Under the pieces are notes generated by a model. That model made no database searches. It saw nothing but the letters and a program-made list of their open reading frames with translations, and had not been told where the DNA came from. The position numbers and the translations under genes are program-made. Of a DNA stretch of 64,000 bases, positions 51,905 through 60,658 are shown piece after piece; the first letter of the stretch is position 1, and each line of letters starts with the position of its first letter. Location: NCBI RefSeq assembly GCF_011398925.1, contig NZ_AP022842.1:2778001-2842000 (forward strand), in the 5' to 3' direction. The stretch comes from Bacillus sp. KH172YL63 (lineage in GTDB: Bacteria; Bacillota; Bacilli; Bacillales; Bacillaceae_B).

Positions 51905-53296
51905 TTACGGAGTTTCTACCGCTCCAACTTCGTAACGGTACACGGCCGGTTCGAATGGAGAATAAACCAGTTGACCATCCAAGATGTTATAGATTTGGAA
52001 ACCGACCTTGTTTGTTCCTGAGAACTTTTCAACAAGCTTTTGCAGCTCCATTGCACCAATTACATCCTGAATGTGGAAGGCTTTGAAGTCACCGAAGTAG
52101 AATACTGGTTTAGTAGGATCCGCTCCATCGGTTGCATCTGTGAAATCGAGCTTATGGCCGAGTAATTTATACCCTACACCGTCAGCCGCTTGGTGAAGCA
52201 ATGGACGGCCAGTTGTGTCTGTCATGTCCTCAAGGATAGTCAGAGCTGCACGATTGACAATCCACATGGATTTCTTAAGCACTTCAGTAACCGGTTGACC
52301 TTTAAGTTTGACCAGTTGAGAATATAGCTTCTGAGAGTACCCAACCGCAGTGATATCCACAGGAGTAGATTCATAGTAAGCAACTGCTTTCTTAGCCAGG
52401 GCACCTGGATTTTCGTTGCCCACATCGTCACCTTTAAACATGTAGCTTGTTTCTTTGCGGACATAAGCTTTCTTCAATTCTTCAATAACAATTTGCTCAA
52501 TTGGAGCACCGGACATCTTAAGCAACTTTTTAGTAACAGTTGCCAGTGCATCGAATTCAGCTGGATCAAGTAGGATTTCATCAAATTCGATATCTGTTTC
52601 TGGAATCTCGTTACCCGCAGCCCGTTCTGTTTTCGTAACGTTGGCTTCCGCTTTCTTAACAAGAACAGGGTACTTTACATCTCCTTTTGTCTTGTGACGG
52701 GAACCATATTTACGCAGCAGGTTCTCTTCTTGAGCATAAGTGATGATTTCAGAAGCAATGACTTCTGGGATAGTAACGGACCCATTACCGACTTCCACAC
52801 CAAGAGAACGAGCTTCCGCTTCGGTGATCTTACCAACAACAAAGTTAGCGAATGCAGAACGTAGCTCTTTCTCTTTTGTCTTTGTAGACTTGTGGCCACG
52901 AGTGGAAAGGCTGGCACCTATCTTTTTCATGATGCCGTCGCGTTGCTCGGCTGGGATGCCTGATCTCTGTTCTCCTTGATCGGAGCCTTGATCGCGTTCT
53001 TCATCATCTTTATCAGAACTGTCATCACCTTCGCCGCCTTTGTCTTCACCTGCAGCTTCACCGTCACGGTCCTCACTATCGTCTGAGCCTTCATCAGGAC
53101 CAGATTCTTCATCTCCACCCTCGATGTTAGCCAGGGCATCAGCGATTGCTTGAGCCTCATCTGCAAGCTCCTGCACTTCTGTTTGAACACCTTCAAGATC
53201 TTCAGCACGAACTTCATTCTTTTCAAGACGGCCGCGCAGTTCAGTTAAACGAGCCTTATTACGTTTTTGCATAGCAAGCAATTGTTTTTTATTCAT
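51905..53296 (-). CDS. HK97-type major capsid protein with long acidic delta domain
   Basis: 463 residues. Residues 1-55 are a coiled-coil scaffold-like delta domain (LTELRGRLEKNEVRAEDLEG), then about 50 residues almost only Asp, Glu, Gly, Ser and Lys (GDDSSDKDDEERDQGSDQG), then the HK97 fold (VTIPEVIASEIITYAQEENL, FDEILLDPAEFDALATVTKK, GRPLLHQAADGVGYKLLGHK). The first 130 or so residues are probably removed by the prohead protease encoded just upstream. Overlaps that gene by 8 bp. Confidence 0.92.
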   Translation of the reverse strand: MNKKQLLAMQKRNKARLTELRGRLEKNEVRAEDLEGVQTEVQELADEAQAIADALANIEGGDEESGPDEGSDDSEDRDGEAAGEDKGGEGDDSSDKDDEERDQGSDQGEQRSGIPAEQRDGIMKKIGASLSTRGHKSTKTKEKELRSAFANFVVGKITEAEARSLGVEVGNGSVTIPEVIASEIITYAQEENLLRKYGSRHKTKGDVKYPVLVKKAEANVTKTERAAGNEIPETDIEFDEILLDPAEFDALATVTKKLLKMSGAPIEQIVIEELKKAYVRKETSYMFKGDDVGNENPGALAKKAVAYYESTPVDITAVGYSQKLYSQLVKLKGQPVTEVLKKSMWIVNRAALTILEDMTDTTGRPLLHQAADGVGYKLLGHKLDFTDATDGADPTKPVFYFGDFKAFHIQDVIGAMELQKLVEKFSGTNKVGFQIYNILDGQLVYSPFEPAVYRYEVGAVETP

Positions 53297-53870
53297 TCTC
53301 CAAAACTCCCTTTATTTGATTTAGAATTTTTATCCTTTTCTCTACCTGTTCATCTATTTCTTTACTTCTCAAAGCCACCTCAGTGTCTTCGTATGCGGGT
53401 ATTGACACCACCGATATCTCATAGAGTTCAACCTCATTCAAGGTCCGGACGGCAGGCTCCACTGAGTAATCCCATGTTTCACCAGTTGCCCAAAATCCAA
53501 ATGAACATTGATTGATATCGCCACGTCTCATTGACTCAGCTAAGTCACGAGCAAGCGATGTATTAGGCAGCTCGACCTCAAACTTTAGACCTCGGTTGTC
53601 TTCCTCTACCTTCAATGTCCCGTTTCTAGTCCGGCCAAGAACATGATCCCAGTTATGATTGAATAAGGCCCGTATATCTCCATTCTCAGAAATGGTCCGG
53701 GCAAAGGCGCCAGGCGCAATCACTTCTTCAAAGAAATCTCCAATCGATGTCTTCGAATTAAAAACGGCAGCATACCCGCTTATGACCACAGATTCACTGC
53801 CGGTGCCGTCCCGGGTCTGAAGGTTGGTGATGTCAACGATCCGCGTTTCCTTCTTCTTTGTCACTTTCAT
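53289..53870 (-). CDS. HK97-family prohead protease
   Basis: 193 residues. Catalytic His in ALFNHNWDHVLGRT and Ser in INQCSFGFWATGETW are visible; VISGYAAVFNSKTSIGDFFE is the typical start. Cleaves the delta domain of the capsid protein during head maturation. Two ATGs at the start. Overlaps portal gene by about 38 bp. Confidence 0.92.
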   Translation of the reverse strand: MKVTKKKETRIVDITNLQTRDGTGSESVVISGYAAVFNSKTSIGDFFEEVIAPGAFARTISENGDIRALFNHNWDHVLGRTRNGTLKVEEDNRGLKFEVELPNTSLARDLAESMRRGDINQCSFGFWATGETWDYSVEPAVRTLNEVELYEISVVSIPAYEDTEVALRSKEIDEQVEKRIKILNQIKGVLENE

Positions 53871-55038
53871 CACCTCCCTTCAAGGAATCATCAGTGGCTT
53901 TCTTCTCACCGATTTTAGTTAAGTCATTTGATATATAGATAGCCTGAGTCTCTGGAGTATTCTGTTTAGGGAACCCAAGCATGTCAGCAACGTTGTCAGG
54001 TGATGTAATTCCTGTTCGCACAATGTTATAACCAATATTGGTCTTGGTGCTATAAGTGACAAAATCGAGGATGTTCACCTTGAACTTGATTCTCTTTCCA
54101 GAATCCCGTCCAAAAAAAAGAAGACTCAAATGGTCTTCGAAGTTCTTCATTATTGGTTTAGCTGCTTTATTATGCAGGTACATCATGGCCTTTTCTAAAT
54201 CAGATTTAATCAATGCCTGGTATGTCTCTACATTGATATTTAAGAACTTGCCCAAATCCTTTTTATAAACATTCAGAAAGGCAAGGATCTTCTCATCCTC
54301 GATAGGGCTCTTGAGTGAATCGATCGAGTACCCTTTACCCATAGGAATGAGTTTCACTGAACGTGAATCATCAATTGCCTCTAACTGATCCAGGATAGCT
54401 TTAATCAGCTTCGACTGTGCTCCATTCTGTGGATTGAAATGAGCATCAAGTTTAAGAAGAAATGCAAGCAAGCCGCCCTTCTTATATTTATCAGTGAGCA
54501 CCTTCTCAGCATTCATGACACCTTCCAAAGTATTGCGACCAAGTTCCAGCAACCCAATACCTTTCAAATGGTTTGTTCCAATATTCTTGATATGCCTAAT
54601 CATAAATGGCGGAATGGTCTCTCCTCCAATTTTGAAATGCTCTATCAACCTATCATCGAGCTCAGTATAAACGGTCGATGCAAGGTGCATCCTATCTCCA
54701 TCAAGGACAGGGAACACTTCTCCCTGGATCAAGTACGTGTTAACCATGAGTTTAATAAATTCAGAACCGCTCAAATAATTGTTAGGATCCTTCAAGATTT
54801 TCAATACCGGATGATGCATGATTTCATTTCCTTCCTCGTCTTCCACAACAATGTCGGCCAGCATCAATTGATTGCTTATGTCCTGAAGGAGTTCGTACAC
54901 ATCACTTGATTCCAGAATACTGTCATCATTCGCATACCTGCCGCCATATCGGATGGAATTAGAATAGATATCCTCCATTACCCCGCGTTTTTCTAACTGT
55001 CTATAAACAAAATTCGAGAACCGATCTCTTAATCCCAA
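53833..55038 (-). CDS. Phage portal protein (HK97 type)
   Basis: About 401 residues. Core motifs: VYELLQDISNQLMLADIVVE, HLKGIGLLELGRNTLEGVMN and NVETYQALIKSDLEKAMMYL. Dodecameric DNA gate of the head. The TTG at 55038 with AGGCGG seven bases upstream is preferred; ATG 55056 and 55089 are alternatives but lie at the terminator of the gene before. Confidence 0.88.
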   Translation of the reverse strand: MGLRDRFSNFVYRQLEKRGVMEDIYSNSIRYGGRYANDDSILESSDVYELLQDISNQLMLADIVVEDEEGNEIMHHPVLKILKDPNNYLSGSEFIKLMVNTYLIQGEVFPVLDGDRMHLASTVYTELDDRLIEHFKIGGETIPPFMIRHIKNIGTNHLKGIGLLELGRNTLEGVMNAEKVLTDKYKKGGLLAFLLKLDAHFNPQNGAQSKLIKAILDQLEAIDDSRSVKLIPMGKGYSIDSLKSPIEDEKILAFLNVYKKDLGKFLNINVETYQALIKSDLEKAMMYLHNKAAKPIMKNFEDHLSLLFFGRDSGKRIKFKVNILDFVTYSTKTNIGYNIVRTGITSPDNVADMLGFPKQNTPETQAIYISNDLTKIGEKKATDDSLKGGDESDKEEGNADR

Positions 55039-55060
55039 TTTCTCACCGCCTTTCATTGCA

Positions 55061-55087
55061 TAAAAAATGCCCTCAATAATTGAGGAC
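55061..55087 (-). terminator. Terminator after the 55099 membrane protein gene
   Basis: Palindrome CCTCAATAATTGAGG, then on the minus strand GCATTTTTT. Lies between the accessory gene and the portal gene. Confidence 0.7.
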
Positions 55088-55098
55088 ACAAATGTTCT

Positions 55099-55401
55099 TT
55101 AAAAAATATTAATAAAAAACCAAACAATTACAATTATTCCTATTACCCATGTAAAAGCACAACCAATGGCTGCATCTTTTTTATAATTCTTCCCAAAATT
55201 AACGTATCCGGTCTCTGTTTTTATACCCGTCTCGCTATCACCTTCATTTTTATAAAAGAACACCAAGTATGTTCCTAATGGTAAAGATATTATAATAATG
55301 AATGGAATTAATAAAAATCCGCCGTTAATAAGGATTAAAAATCCAAATAACAGCGTTAAGAAAAAGGCGAACCCTCCTCCAGCATATTTCTTATTCAGCA
55401 A
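55099..55401 (-). CDS. Small three-helix membrane protein, accessory gene between terminase and portal
   Basis: 100 residues: two adjoining hydrophobic helices (GGFAFFLTLLFGFLILINGG, LLIPFIIIISLPLGTYLVFF), a charged loop, and a C-terminal helix (AFTWVIGIIVIVWFFINIF). Not recognised. A TTGATG (16 bp) TATTTA promoter candidate precedes it at about 55421-55448 and a terminator follows, so it is an independent unit, a likely moron. TTG start with weak ribosome site. Confidence 0.6.
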   Translation of the reverse strand: MLNKKYAGGGFAFFLTLLFGFLILINGGFLLIPFIIIISLPLGTYLVFFYKNEGDSETGIKTETGYVNFGKNYKKDAAIGCAFTWVIGIIVIVWFFINIF

Positions 55402-55560
55402 ATCTTCACACCCAATCTAAATACTTTTCTTTTATGGTTCATCAAGAAAATAGAAAATCCTTGTTACCATCCACAGCTAATTTTCTGCATTAACCTTAAC
55501 CCCCACAAACACTCATTAGTCTTATCGTCTAATCCAATAAAATTTTTAACTCGGTTTGTT

Positions 55561-57297
55561 TCACCTATAGATTTCACTTATTAAATCATCCATTCCATCT
55601 TGGTCAATATCATCCATAAGCATTATTGTCTCTTTGTGAGCAACTAAAAAAGCCACAAATCCATCAATTTTCTTTTTGGACTGTCGCTTTGAAGGACCCT
55701 TCATTCCATTTATGTTTGTCACTACTACCAGATTAAGAGCACAGTAGATAAATAATGGATTATCTGTCATTATTCTCTTTTCATATATTAATCTTTCAGC
55801 ATCATCGATCATGGCATTCATGACATTAGGGTATTGGTTTACCACAATGCATTCAAGCCCTAAGTTTTCACATTTCTCAATGAGCTTCTGGGACATCGCC
55901 GGGTCATAATTCAACTGCTGCACATCGTACAGATCCAGGCATTCGGAGATATAGTCCATTACTTGATCCTGGTCAATCATCTTTCCATCACAGAATTGAA
56001 CAAAACCACGCTCCACCAAATCAGTATAGGGCACATTGTCTTCCTTCTCCCGGGATTCGATATCCGCATTAGGGATGAAGTACATTTGTTTGACCTTAAG
56101 TATGGACCGGCCTTCCTCATCATGTGTAGGGAAATTCAAGTTTACACAGGTTAAGTCAGTGGTCTTCGATAAGTCCAGTCCGAGATAACAGGTTTCCCCC
56201 TGCAGCTCCCCAAGGTCATCCACAAGAATATGTTCAACCTGTTCTTGCTCGAAGAAATTGTCTGCTCCATTCACAAATACATTTAAATGTTTCGAAAGGA
56301 ACTCCGCTTTCTTATGGGCTGACCGATTAGCCGTGATGAATTCCGATTCTAGTGCGCTCATTGTTACCGAGATACCGATATTCGGGTTGACCATCGACCA
56401 TACTTTCCGGTCTGTCCAGTCATATCCTTTGTTTGGCTCATAGATCATGACGAAGTTTGAATCATTATCATCATTCTTCAAGACTTCCTTAGCCTCCCGG
56501 TAGACACGCATACCCACACTTGAGGACCCTTTACCTGCTGTACTGATATTGAACATGATTGGCTCGTCCCGGGCAACCTGGGCAGACTTGAAGTTATCGT
56601 ATTGGTCCATGTTTTCCTGCTTATGAAGCTCATCATTGAGCACGAAATGGGGATTGGACCCCTCAATGGAATCTATGTTCTTACTCATTACGATGAATTG
56701 ATTGGAATATGCCAGGTCATTGTGAATGTAGTCATATGTCACGGATGAGACTGTACCTTTTGGGCCCTTGTATATGTGGGAAGCGTTCATCAATGCATCG
56801 TGATTCATGATTGTGGCTGCGAATGGTTTGGCTGCATACTGAGCCTGATTAAAATCACTGGCACAACAGTAGCAATCCGCACTCAGTACCCCTTCACCGA
56901 ACATCGAATAGCCCAGGGCCCCCACTGCAATTAATGTTTTACCGTTTTTCTTCGGCACCTGTATATAACATTCCCGGGTCACCCGAACCATTTTTCCTTT
57001 TTCGTTCTTATGGACCCATCCATATATCCACGAGTAAGCGAATTTCTCCCATTCTTCTAAAATGAAAGGCTGGCCGGCTAGATCACCCTTTGTATGCCGG
57101 ACGAACGTTTCCACCCAGTCCATCATTTCATTGGCGCGATCCACATCGAACCAAAGGTCTTTTCGCTTCCTCCACCGGAAGTAACGATCCACCATATGCT
57201 TGATTGTGTCCGGGTACTTCTTAGGATTCTTCCTTACTTTTCTTGCAAATATTTCTGCATAATTTATCCCGCGTTCAATCATTTTGAATTCCGCCAC
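55561..57297 (-). CDS. terL: Terminase large subunit
   Basis: 578 residues of the Terminase_1 family. ATPase: the Walker-A-like QVPKKNGKTLIAVGALGY and Walker B HFVLNDELHKQENMDQYD; nuclease: GLDLSKTTDLTCVNL with catalytic Asp, plus DPAMSQKLIEKCENLG. Packages DNA into the prohead through the portal. GTG start overlaps the small terminase by 19 bp. Confidence 0.94.
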   Translation of the reverse strand: MAEFKMIERGINYAEIFARKVRKNPKKYPDTIKHMVDRYFRWRKRKDLWFDVDRANEMMDWVETFVRHTKGDLAGQPFILEEWEKFAYSWIYGWVHKNEKGKMVRVTRECYIQVPKKNGKTLIAVGALGYSMFGEGVLSADCYCCASDFNQAQYAAKPFAATIMNHDALMNASHIYKGPKGTVSSVTYDYIHNDLAYSNQFIVMSKNIDSIEGSNPHFVLNDELHKQENMDQYDNFKSAQVARDEPIMFNISTAGKGSSSVGMRVYREAKEVLKNDDNDSNFVMIYEPNKGYDWTDRKVWSMVNPNIGISVTMSALESEFITANRSAHKKAEFLSKHLNVFVNGADNFFEQEQVEHILVDDLGELQGETCYLGLDLSKTTDLTCVNLNFPTHDEEGRSILKVKQMYFIPNADIESREKEDNVPYTDLVERGFVQFCDGKMIDQDQVMDYISECLDLYDVQQLNYDPAMSQKLIEKCENLGLECIVVNQYPNVMNAMIDDAERLIYEKRIMTDNPLFIYCALNLVVVTNINGMKGPSKRQSKKKIDGFVAFLVAHKETIMLMDDIDQDGMDDLISEIYR

Positions 57298-57719
57298 TTT
57301 TTCCTATGAGCCGACAGTTCATCCTCCACCGGCTTCGGCTTTTTCATTTCTTCATCTTTTCTAGCTGTTGATCCACCGGTTACAATCTTACCCGGTTTCG
57401 ACTTATTGGTGAGTCCCATTAAATCCAGTGCTTTTGTCTTCTTGTCAGCCCATGTTTCAACCTGCTGAGCAAGAGGATGCTTGGAGTTATTGGTGGCCCC
57501 GGCTTTGTTGGTGTGACGTTGAGTGGCTGGGAATCCCTTCTCCTTCCACTGGATGTACATTGTCATATACACCTCAAAGATATCCAAGTAAGATTCAATC
57601 AACGGATCGAGTGTAAGGGTGTAAATTTCAGCGTCTCTCATGATTTCCAGAATCCTTTGTTTCTCCGACTCTGTTTTTTCAGCAACCATTTTTTCACGCT
57701 GTTTTCTTGTAGACATCAT
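57279..57719 (-). CDS. terS: Terminase small subunit, P27 family
   Basis: 146 residues: LDPLIESYLDIFEVYMTMYI, NSKHPLAQQVETWADKKTKA and a Lys-rich C-terminus. Binds the packaging site and recruits the large subunit. AAAGGGGGG precedes two ATGs. Confidence 0.86.
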   Translation of the reverse strand: MMSTRKQREKMVAEKTESEKQRILEIMRDAEIYTLTLDPLIESYLDIFEVYMTMYIQWKEKGFPATQRHTNKAGATNNSKHPLAQQVETWADKKTKALDLMGLTNKSKPGKIVTGGSTARKDEEMKKPKPVEDELSAHRKKWRNSK

Positions 57720-57821
57720 TTACACCCCCCTTTGTTTTTTAAAATATTGTCTAACGATAGAAAAGACTCCCTTGCTACCTATCTTCCCTAATGGAGAAAA
57801 ATCGAGATTGGGTAGGGGGGG
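57720..57821. other. Candidate packaging (cos) region between terS and HNH nuclease genes
   Basis: About 100 bp of non-coding DNA with a G run (GGGTAGGGGGGG at about 57810) and a second C-rich run at 57724-57730. HNH-terS-terL phages of this type are cos phages with the site in this gap. Inference from layout only. Confidence 0.35.
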
Positions 57822-58202
57822 TTATCCAAAATAACTCGGAAATATTTTTCCTTTGTCATCCTTGTTCTCTTCTTCCGTATGACACTTCGGACATAATAAT
57901 TTTAAATTGTTTTCATCAAGCTTTAGTGTTGGATCCTCTTTGATTGGTATCTCATGATGCACATGTGCCTGCCTGCCGAATATGAACCGTCCACACTTCT
58001 GGCAACATCCTCGTTCTCTTTGATAAACAAGAGACCTCATGTTTTTCCAAGGCTTCGAATTATAGAACTGCTTATTGTCATGGTGATAGATATCCTTCTT
58101 CTTACGCTTCCTCAGGACCGATTTCCTGGACCTTTTATGGTCCCCACAGTAATAACCGCGGTCTATTTTATTTCCGCAGCCATTGAAGTCACAGTACTTC
58201 AT
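57822..58202 (-). CDS. HNH endonuclease
   Basis: 126 residues. An N-terminal Cys cluster (CDFNGCGNKIDRGYYCGDH), then the HNH core CQKCGRF...HVHHEIPI...LDENNLKLLCPKCH. Family members next to terminase nick or cut at cos and are needed for packaging. The ATG overlaps the preceding stop by one base. Confidence 0.9.
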   Translation of the reverse strand: MKYCDFNGCGNKIDRGYYCGDHKRSRKSVLRKRKKKDIYHHDNKQFYNSKPWKNMRSLVYQRERGCCQKCGRFIFGRQAHVHHEIPIKEDPTLKLDENNLKLLCPKCHTEEENKDDKGKIFPSYFG

Positions 58203-58507
58203 TACTCATCAGCTTCATTTAATGATTCGAGGATGTGAGCACGAATGGTCTCCTCTTTCTTCATGTTACCTGGTACCTCGATGTCATTCTGTTTTGCAAA
58301 GCCTTTTAACTGATCAGCATTCATTGAATCCAGGTCAATGTCAGTTTCATTATCTTCCTGTTTTGATTCTTTCTCCGGCAGCATACTCTTAGGTTCCTTT
58401 GTTACCTCAAAGCCTGGCTCCTTGCCTGCAGGTACAAAACGGATCTTCTTTTCCTTAGTGTCCCAATACTCAGTGCCCTGTGCCGTCTTTCTCATTTCAA
58501 CATTCAT
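58202..58507 (-). CDS. Phage protein with C-terminal HeH/SAP-like motif
   Basis: 101 residues. The N-terminal part (EYWDTKEKKIRFVPAGKEPG) and a charged linker precede DSMNADQLKGFAKQNDIEVP and KKEETIRAHILESL, a helix-extended-helix nucleic-acid-binding motif as in Rho N-termini and SAP domains. ATG 58507 after AAAGGAG. Next to HNH and terminase, so a DNA-packaging helper is plausible. Confidence 0.62.
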   Translation of the reverse strand: MNVEMRKTAQGTEYWDTKEKKIRFVPAGKEPGFEVTKEPKSMLPEKESKQEDNETDIDLDSMNADQLKGFAKQNDIEVPGNMKKEETIRAHILESLNEADE

Positions 58508-58531
58508 TTCATTCATCTCCTTTAAAATAAT

Positions 58532-58560
58532 AAAAAGCACCTCATATTTACGAGATGCTT
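58532..58560 (-). terminator. Terminator after the 58560 gene
   Basis: Minus strand AAGCATCTC/GAGGTGCTT with wobble and a TTTTTA tract, overlapping the end of the small zinc-ribbon gene. Confidence 0.7.
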
Positions 58561-58814
58561 TAAAGTCTACCTATTTCCTTTTTTCTTTCGATAGAATCCA
58601 TCTTCTTTATGATTTCATTTGCAGAGAAAGCTGTAAGAAAGTTATCCCCTTTTGATAAGATGATCAGGTGTTTCTTTAGAAAGTCCCATTCGGATAGTCC
58701 GGCTTCGTTCTCCAACATTTCCCCTTCACAGTCATCACAAAGTTGTAAGTCCCAGTCTTCCATGACTCCTATATCGGATTCACTGAATTCAATGTTACAT
58801 TTTAAGCACTTCAA
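58560..58814 (-). CDS. Small phage protein with zinc-ribbon-like cysteines
   Basis: 84 residues: CLKCNIEF, a stretch of about 18 residues, then LQLCDDCEGEM, suggesting one zinc site, followed by a helical part (GLSEWDFLKKHLIIL). TTG start behind AAGGAGGTGGGG. Unknown function. Confidence 0.6.
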   Translation of the reverse strand: MKCLKCNIEFSESDIGVMEDWDLQLCDDCEGEMLENEAGLSEWDFLKKHLIILSKGDNFLTAFSANEIIKKMDSIERKKEIGRL

Positions 58815-58863
58815 TGCCCCACCTCCTTGTATAGTACTTTCTACACAAGAAATTTATTTCCTC

Positions 58864-59118
58864 TTAATTATTGTTATTCAATTTTTCTAACTGCTTTAGG
58901 ATTAACCAGTTCTGTTCCACCAGGGTGTCTAAGTACAAAACCTGAGCTTCCAAATTAACGTTTGTCTTTCCTGATAGACCATCTTTCATTAGTCCACTCT
59001 CTGAAAGATCCTTTGCAATCTTCCTTACAACATGCTGCTGACTTAGACCAGAAAGATCATATCTTTCAATATATTCATCAGCAGTCATCTTACTACTCTT
59101 TGGGCTGAATAATGACAT
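58864..59118 (-). CDS. Hypothetical phage protein
   Basis: 84 residues: MTADEYIERYDLSGLSQQHV, KIAKDLSESGLMKDG and EAQVLYLDTLVEQNWLILKQ. Helical, soluble, no known motif. GAGGAG site in front of ATG. Belongs to the small-gene block between regulator and terminase. Confidence 0.6.
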   Translation of the reverse strand: MSLFSPKSSKMTADEYIERYDLSGLSQQHVVRKIAKDLSESGLMKDGLSGKTNVNLEAQVLYLDTLVEQNWLILKQLEKLNNNN

Positions 59119-59177
59119 TCAATATCTCTCCTCTCTGTCTAAAACTATATTCGACAAAAAGGAATTCAATCCTGCAC

Positions 59178-59354
59178 TTACCTTCTCCTAATCGCTCCAC
59201 CCTTGCTCCGTCTAAAGGTGTCGCGTTTGGTGCCCATGATCTCTTCCCAGTCCACATGCTCATGATGAACTTTTTTCTTTTGCTCAGGCTTTTTCTTCTT
59301 GCTGTAATTTAACTTCTCAAGTTGACCTTCACTCAGATGATCTACTATCCTCAT
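59178..59354 (-). CDS. Short basic phage protein
   Basis: About 58 residues from ATG 59354 (MRIVDHLSEGQLEKLNYSKK), with a Lys-rich middle and an Arg-rich end (RSKGGAIRRR). Probably nucleic-acid binding. Frame open to 59369. Unknown function. Confidence 0.5.
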   Translation of the reverse strand: MRIVDHLSEGQLEKLNYSKKKKPEQKKKVHHEHVDWEEIMGTKRDTFRRSKGGAIRRR

Positions 59355-59427
59355 TTCAATCACCCTCAAATTCTTCTCAGATTGGCTCAGTCTCGATTTA
59401 ACAGACCATTCGAATGTCTAAGTACTA

Positions 59428-59455
59428 GAAAAGGCTCCCTTCGTTTGAAAGGAGC
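59428..59455 (-). terminator. Terminator after the ArpU-like regulator
   Basis: Minus strand GGCTCCTTTC AAAC GAAGGGAGCC then TTTTC. Short T tract. Separates the regulator from the packaging block, so late genes need a promoter after it. Confidence 0.6.
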
Positions 59456-59521
59456 CCTCTTTGAAATATTCCGTTAATACCATATTAGCACCTCTAGGAA
59501 GAAATGCTCATCGTTCATTTT

Positions 59522-59998
59522 TTATATTTCTTTTGGTTTTACTTCACCAGTCTGATTTTTATAAACCTCGATGCGTAAGATGAATGCCAGTTTGTAAAAG
59601 ACTCGAGGCTTGAACTTCTGATTGTAGAATGTCTCTCCCATGCCCAGTTCGTTGTACACCTCATAGTCGAACAGTTCTTCTTCACCGAAGTACTTCCGGA
59701 TGACCATTTCCCTCTCCCTGGCCGTCAGCCGGTTCACAGCCTTTCGGATCCGTTCGATGTAGGCATCACGTTCAATCTCGAAGCCAACCTTGGCGATAAC
59801 CGCATCTTCAACGGAAGAACTGAACTGGTTCGAATTGGATGGTGGAACAAGTGTATAAGAAGCTGTTACTTTCGGCAGCCGTTCTTCTGGAACAGTAAGC
59901 AAATACATTCGATACATCTCAAGTGCATCCTCAACCTTTTGCTGAGTTTCTTTTCTGTCTATCTCAGGAAGCTTGAAGGTTAATTGTTTACCCAACAT
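59522..59998 (-). CDS. ArpU-family late transcription regulator
   Basis: 158 residues. An N-terminal helical half (QQKVEDALEMYRMYLLTVPE) and a C-terminal sigma-70 region-4-like half (RLTAREREMVIRKYFGEEEL, GETFYNQKFKPRVFYKLAFI). ArpU-type proteins switch on packaging and lysis genes in temperate phages of Firmicutes. GGGAGGGG site. Lies at the border of early and late blocks, as expected. Confidence 0.83.
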   Translation of the reverse strand: MLGKQLTFKLPEIDRKETQQKVEDALEMYRMYLLTVPEERLPKVTASYTLVPPSNSNQFSSSVEDAVIAKVGFEIERDAYIERIRKAVNRLTAREREMVIRKYFGEEELFDYEVYNELGMGETFYNQKFKPRVFYKLAFILRIEVYKNQTGEVKPKEI

Positions 59999-60064
59999 TG
60001 ACCCCTCCCGTTATGGTAAAATATTCTTAGCGAAAAAATTTTGTAGATCGGGAGAAGTCTCGGT

Positions 60065-60181
60065 CTATTTTTTATTGTTTTCTTCGACTTTAGCAATCAA
60101 CCATTCTATTTCTTCTACAGTGATGCGACCGTTTTTTACACGATCCTTTATTGATTCTAAAGTAATTTGATACTCTTCCAT
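60065..60181 (-). CDS. 38-residue phage protein
   Basis: MEEYQITLESIKDRVKNGRI followed by TVEEIEWLIAKVEENNKK. Found below the usual size cutoff; AAAGGAGTGAG precedes the ATG. Acidic, helical. Unknown function. Confidence 0.55.
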   Translation of the reverse strand: MEEYQITLESIKDRVKNGRITVEEIEWLIAKVEENNKK

Positions 60182-60266
60182 GTTCTCACTCCTTTAATAA
60201 CTTGTCCGAGAACTATTAAAGCATATCTTGAAATTAATTTCCTTCACTTAATCATCGGATTACACA

Positions 60267-60497
60267 TTACTTGTTTTTAAGATACTCACTTAGTTTCTTT
60301 TTACTTTTATCCAACACGTTGCCCACTTTTTCAAGGTTCCCATTGTCTAACGCTTCGCTATACTGCTCCCAGAAACGACCTTTCATATCTGTCATATAAA
60401 CTGTTCTTTTCTTAAGTTTGATAAACACGCCCACCTTTAGAGGGTTTTTATCACCAGCGTAATGATTAATTAATATATCCCCAAACGTTAACCTCAT
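60267..60497 (-). CDS. Hypothetical phage protein
   Basis: 76 residues: MRLTFGDILINHYAGDKNPL, then GVFIKLKKRTVYMTDMKGRF and a Lys-rich helical end. Beta-rich start, no known motif. AAGGAG site upstream. Confidence 0.6.
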   Translation of the reverse strand: MRLTFGDILINHYAGDKNPLKVGVFIKLKKRTVYMTDMKGRFWEQYSEALDNGNLEKVGNVLDKSKKKLSEYLKNK

Positions 60498-60532
60498 TTG
60501 GTCATCACTCCTTCGCTACATGGGTCTGTAAT

Positions 60533-60658
60533 TCAAAACCTTTCACCATACCGACGTTTATATTCTTCAAGGGCTCCAGGAACCCCAAGGATACAATCCT
60601 TGATAAGTTCCAGGATCTTTGTTTGGGAATATGGATTAATGGAGCTCTTTCTCTTCAA
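60533..60658 (-). CDS. 41-residue phage protein overlapping the gene before it
   Basis: TTG start at 60658 inside the end of the 60636 gene: KRKSSINPYSQTKILELIKD, then CILGVPGALEEYKRRYGERF and stop. Codon order is coherent (helical, charged), ribosome site weak. The start is a guess. Confidence 0.45.
   Translation of the reverse strand: MKRKSSINPYSQTKILELIKDCILGVPGALEEYKRRYGERF

Noticed and set aside
52240..53226. Four minus-strand frames of 60-100 codons inside the capsid gene
   Set aside because: Lys/Leu-rich shadows in another frame of the capsid gene, without starts or family matches.
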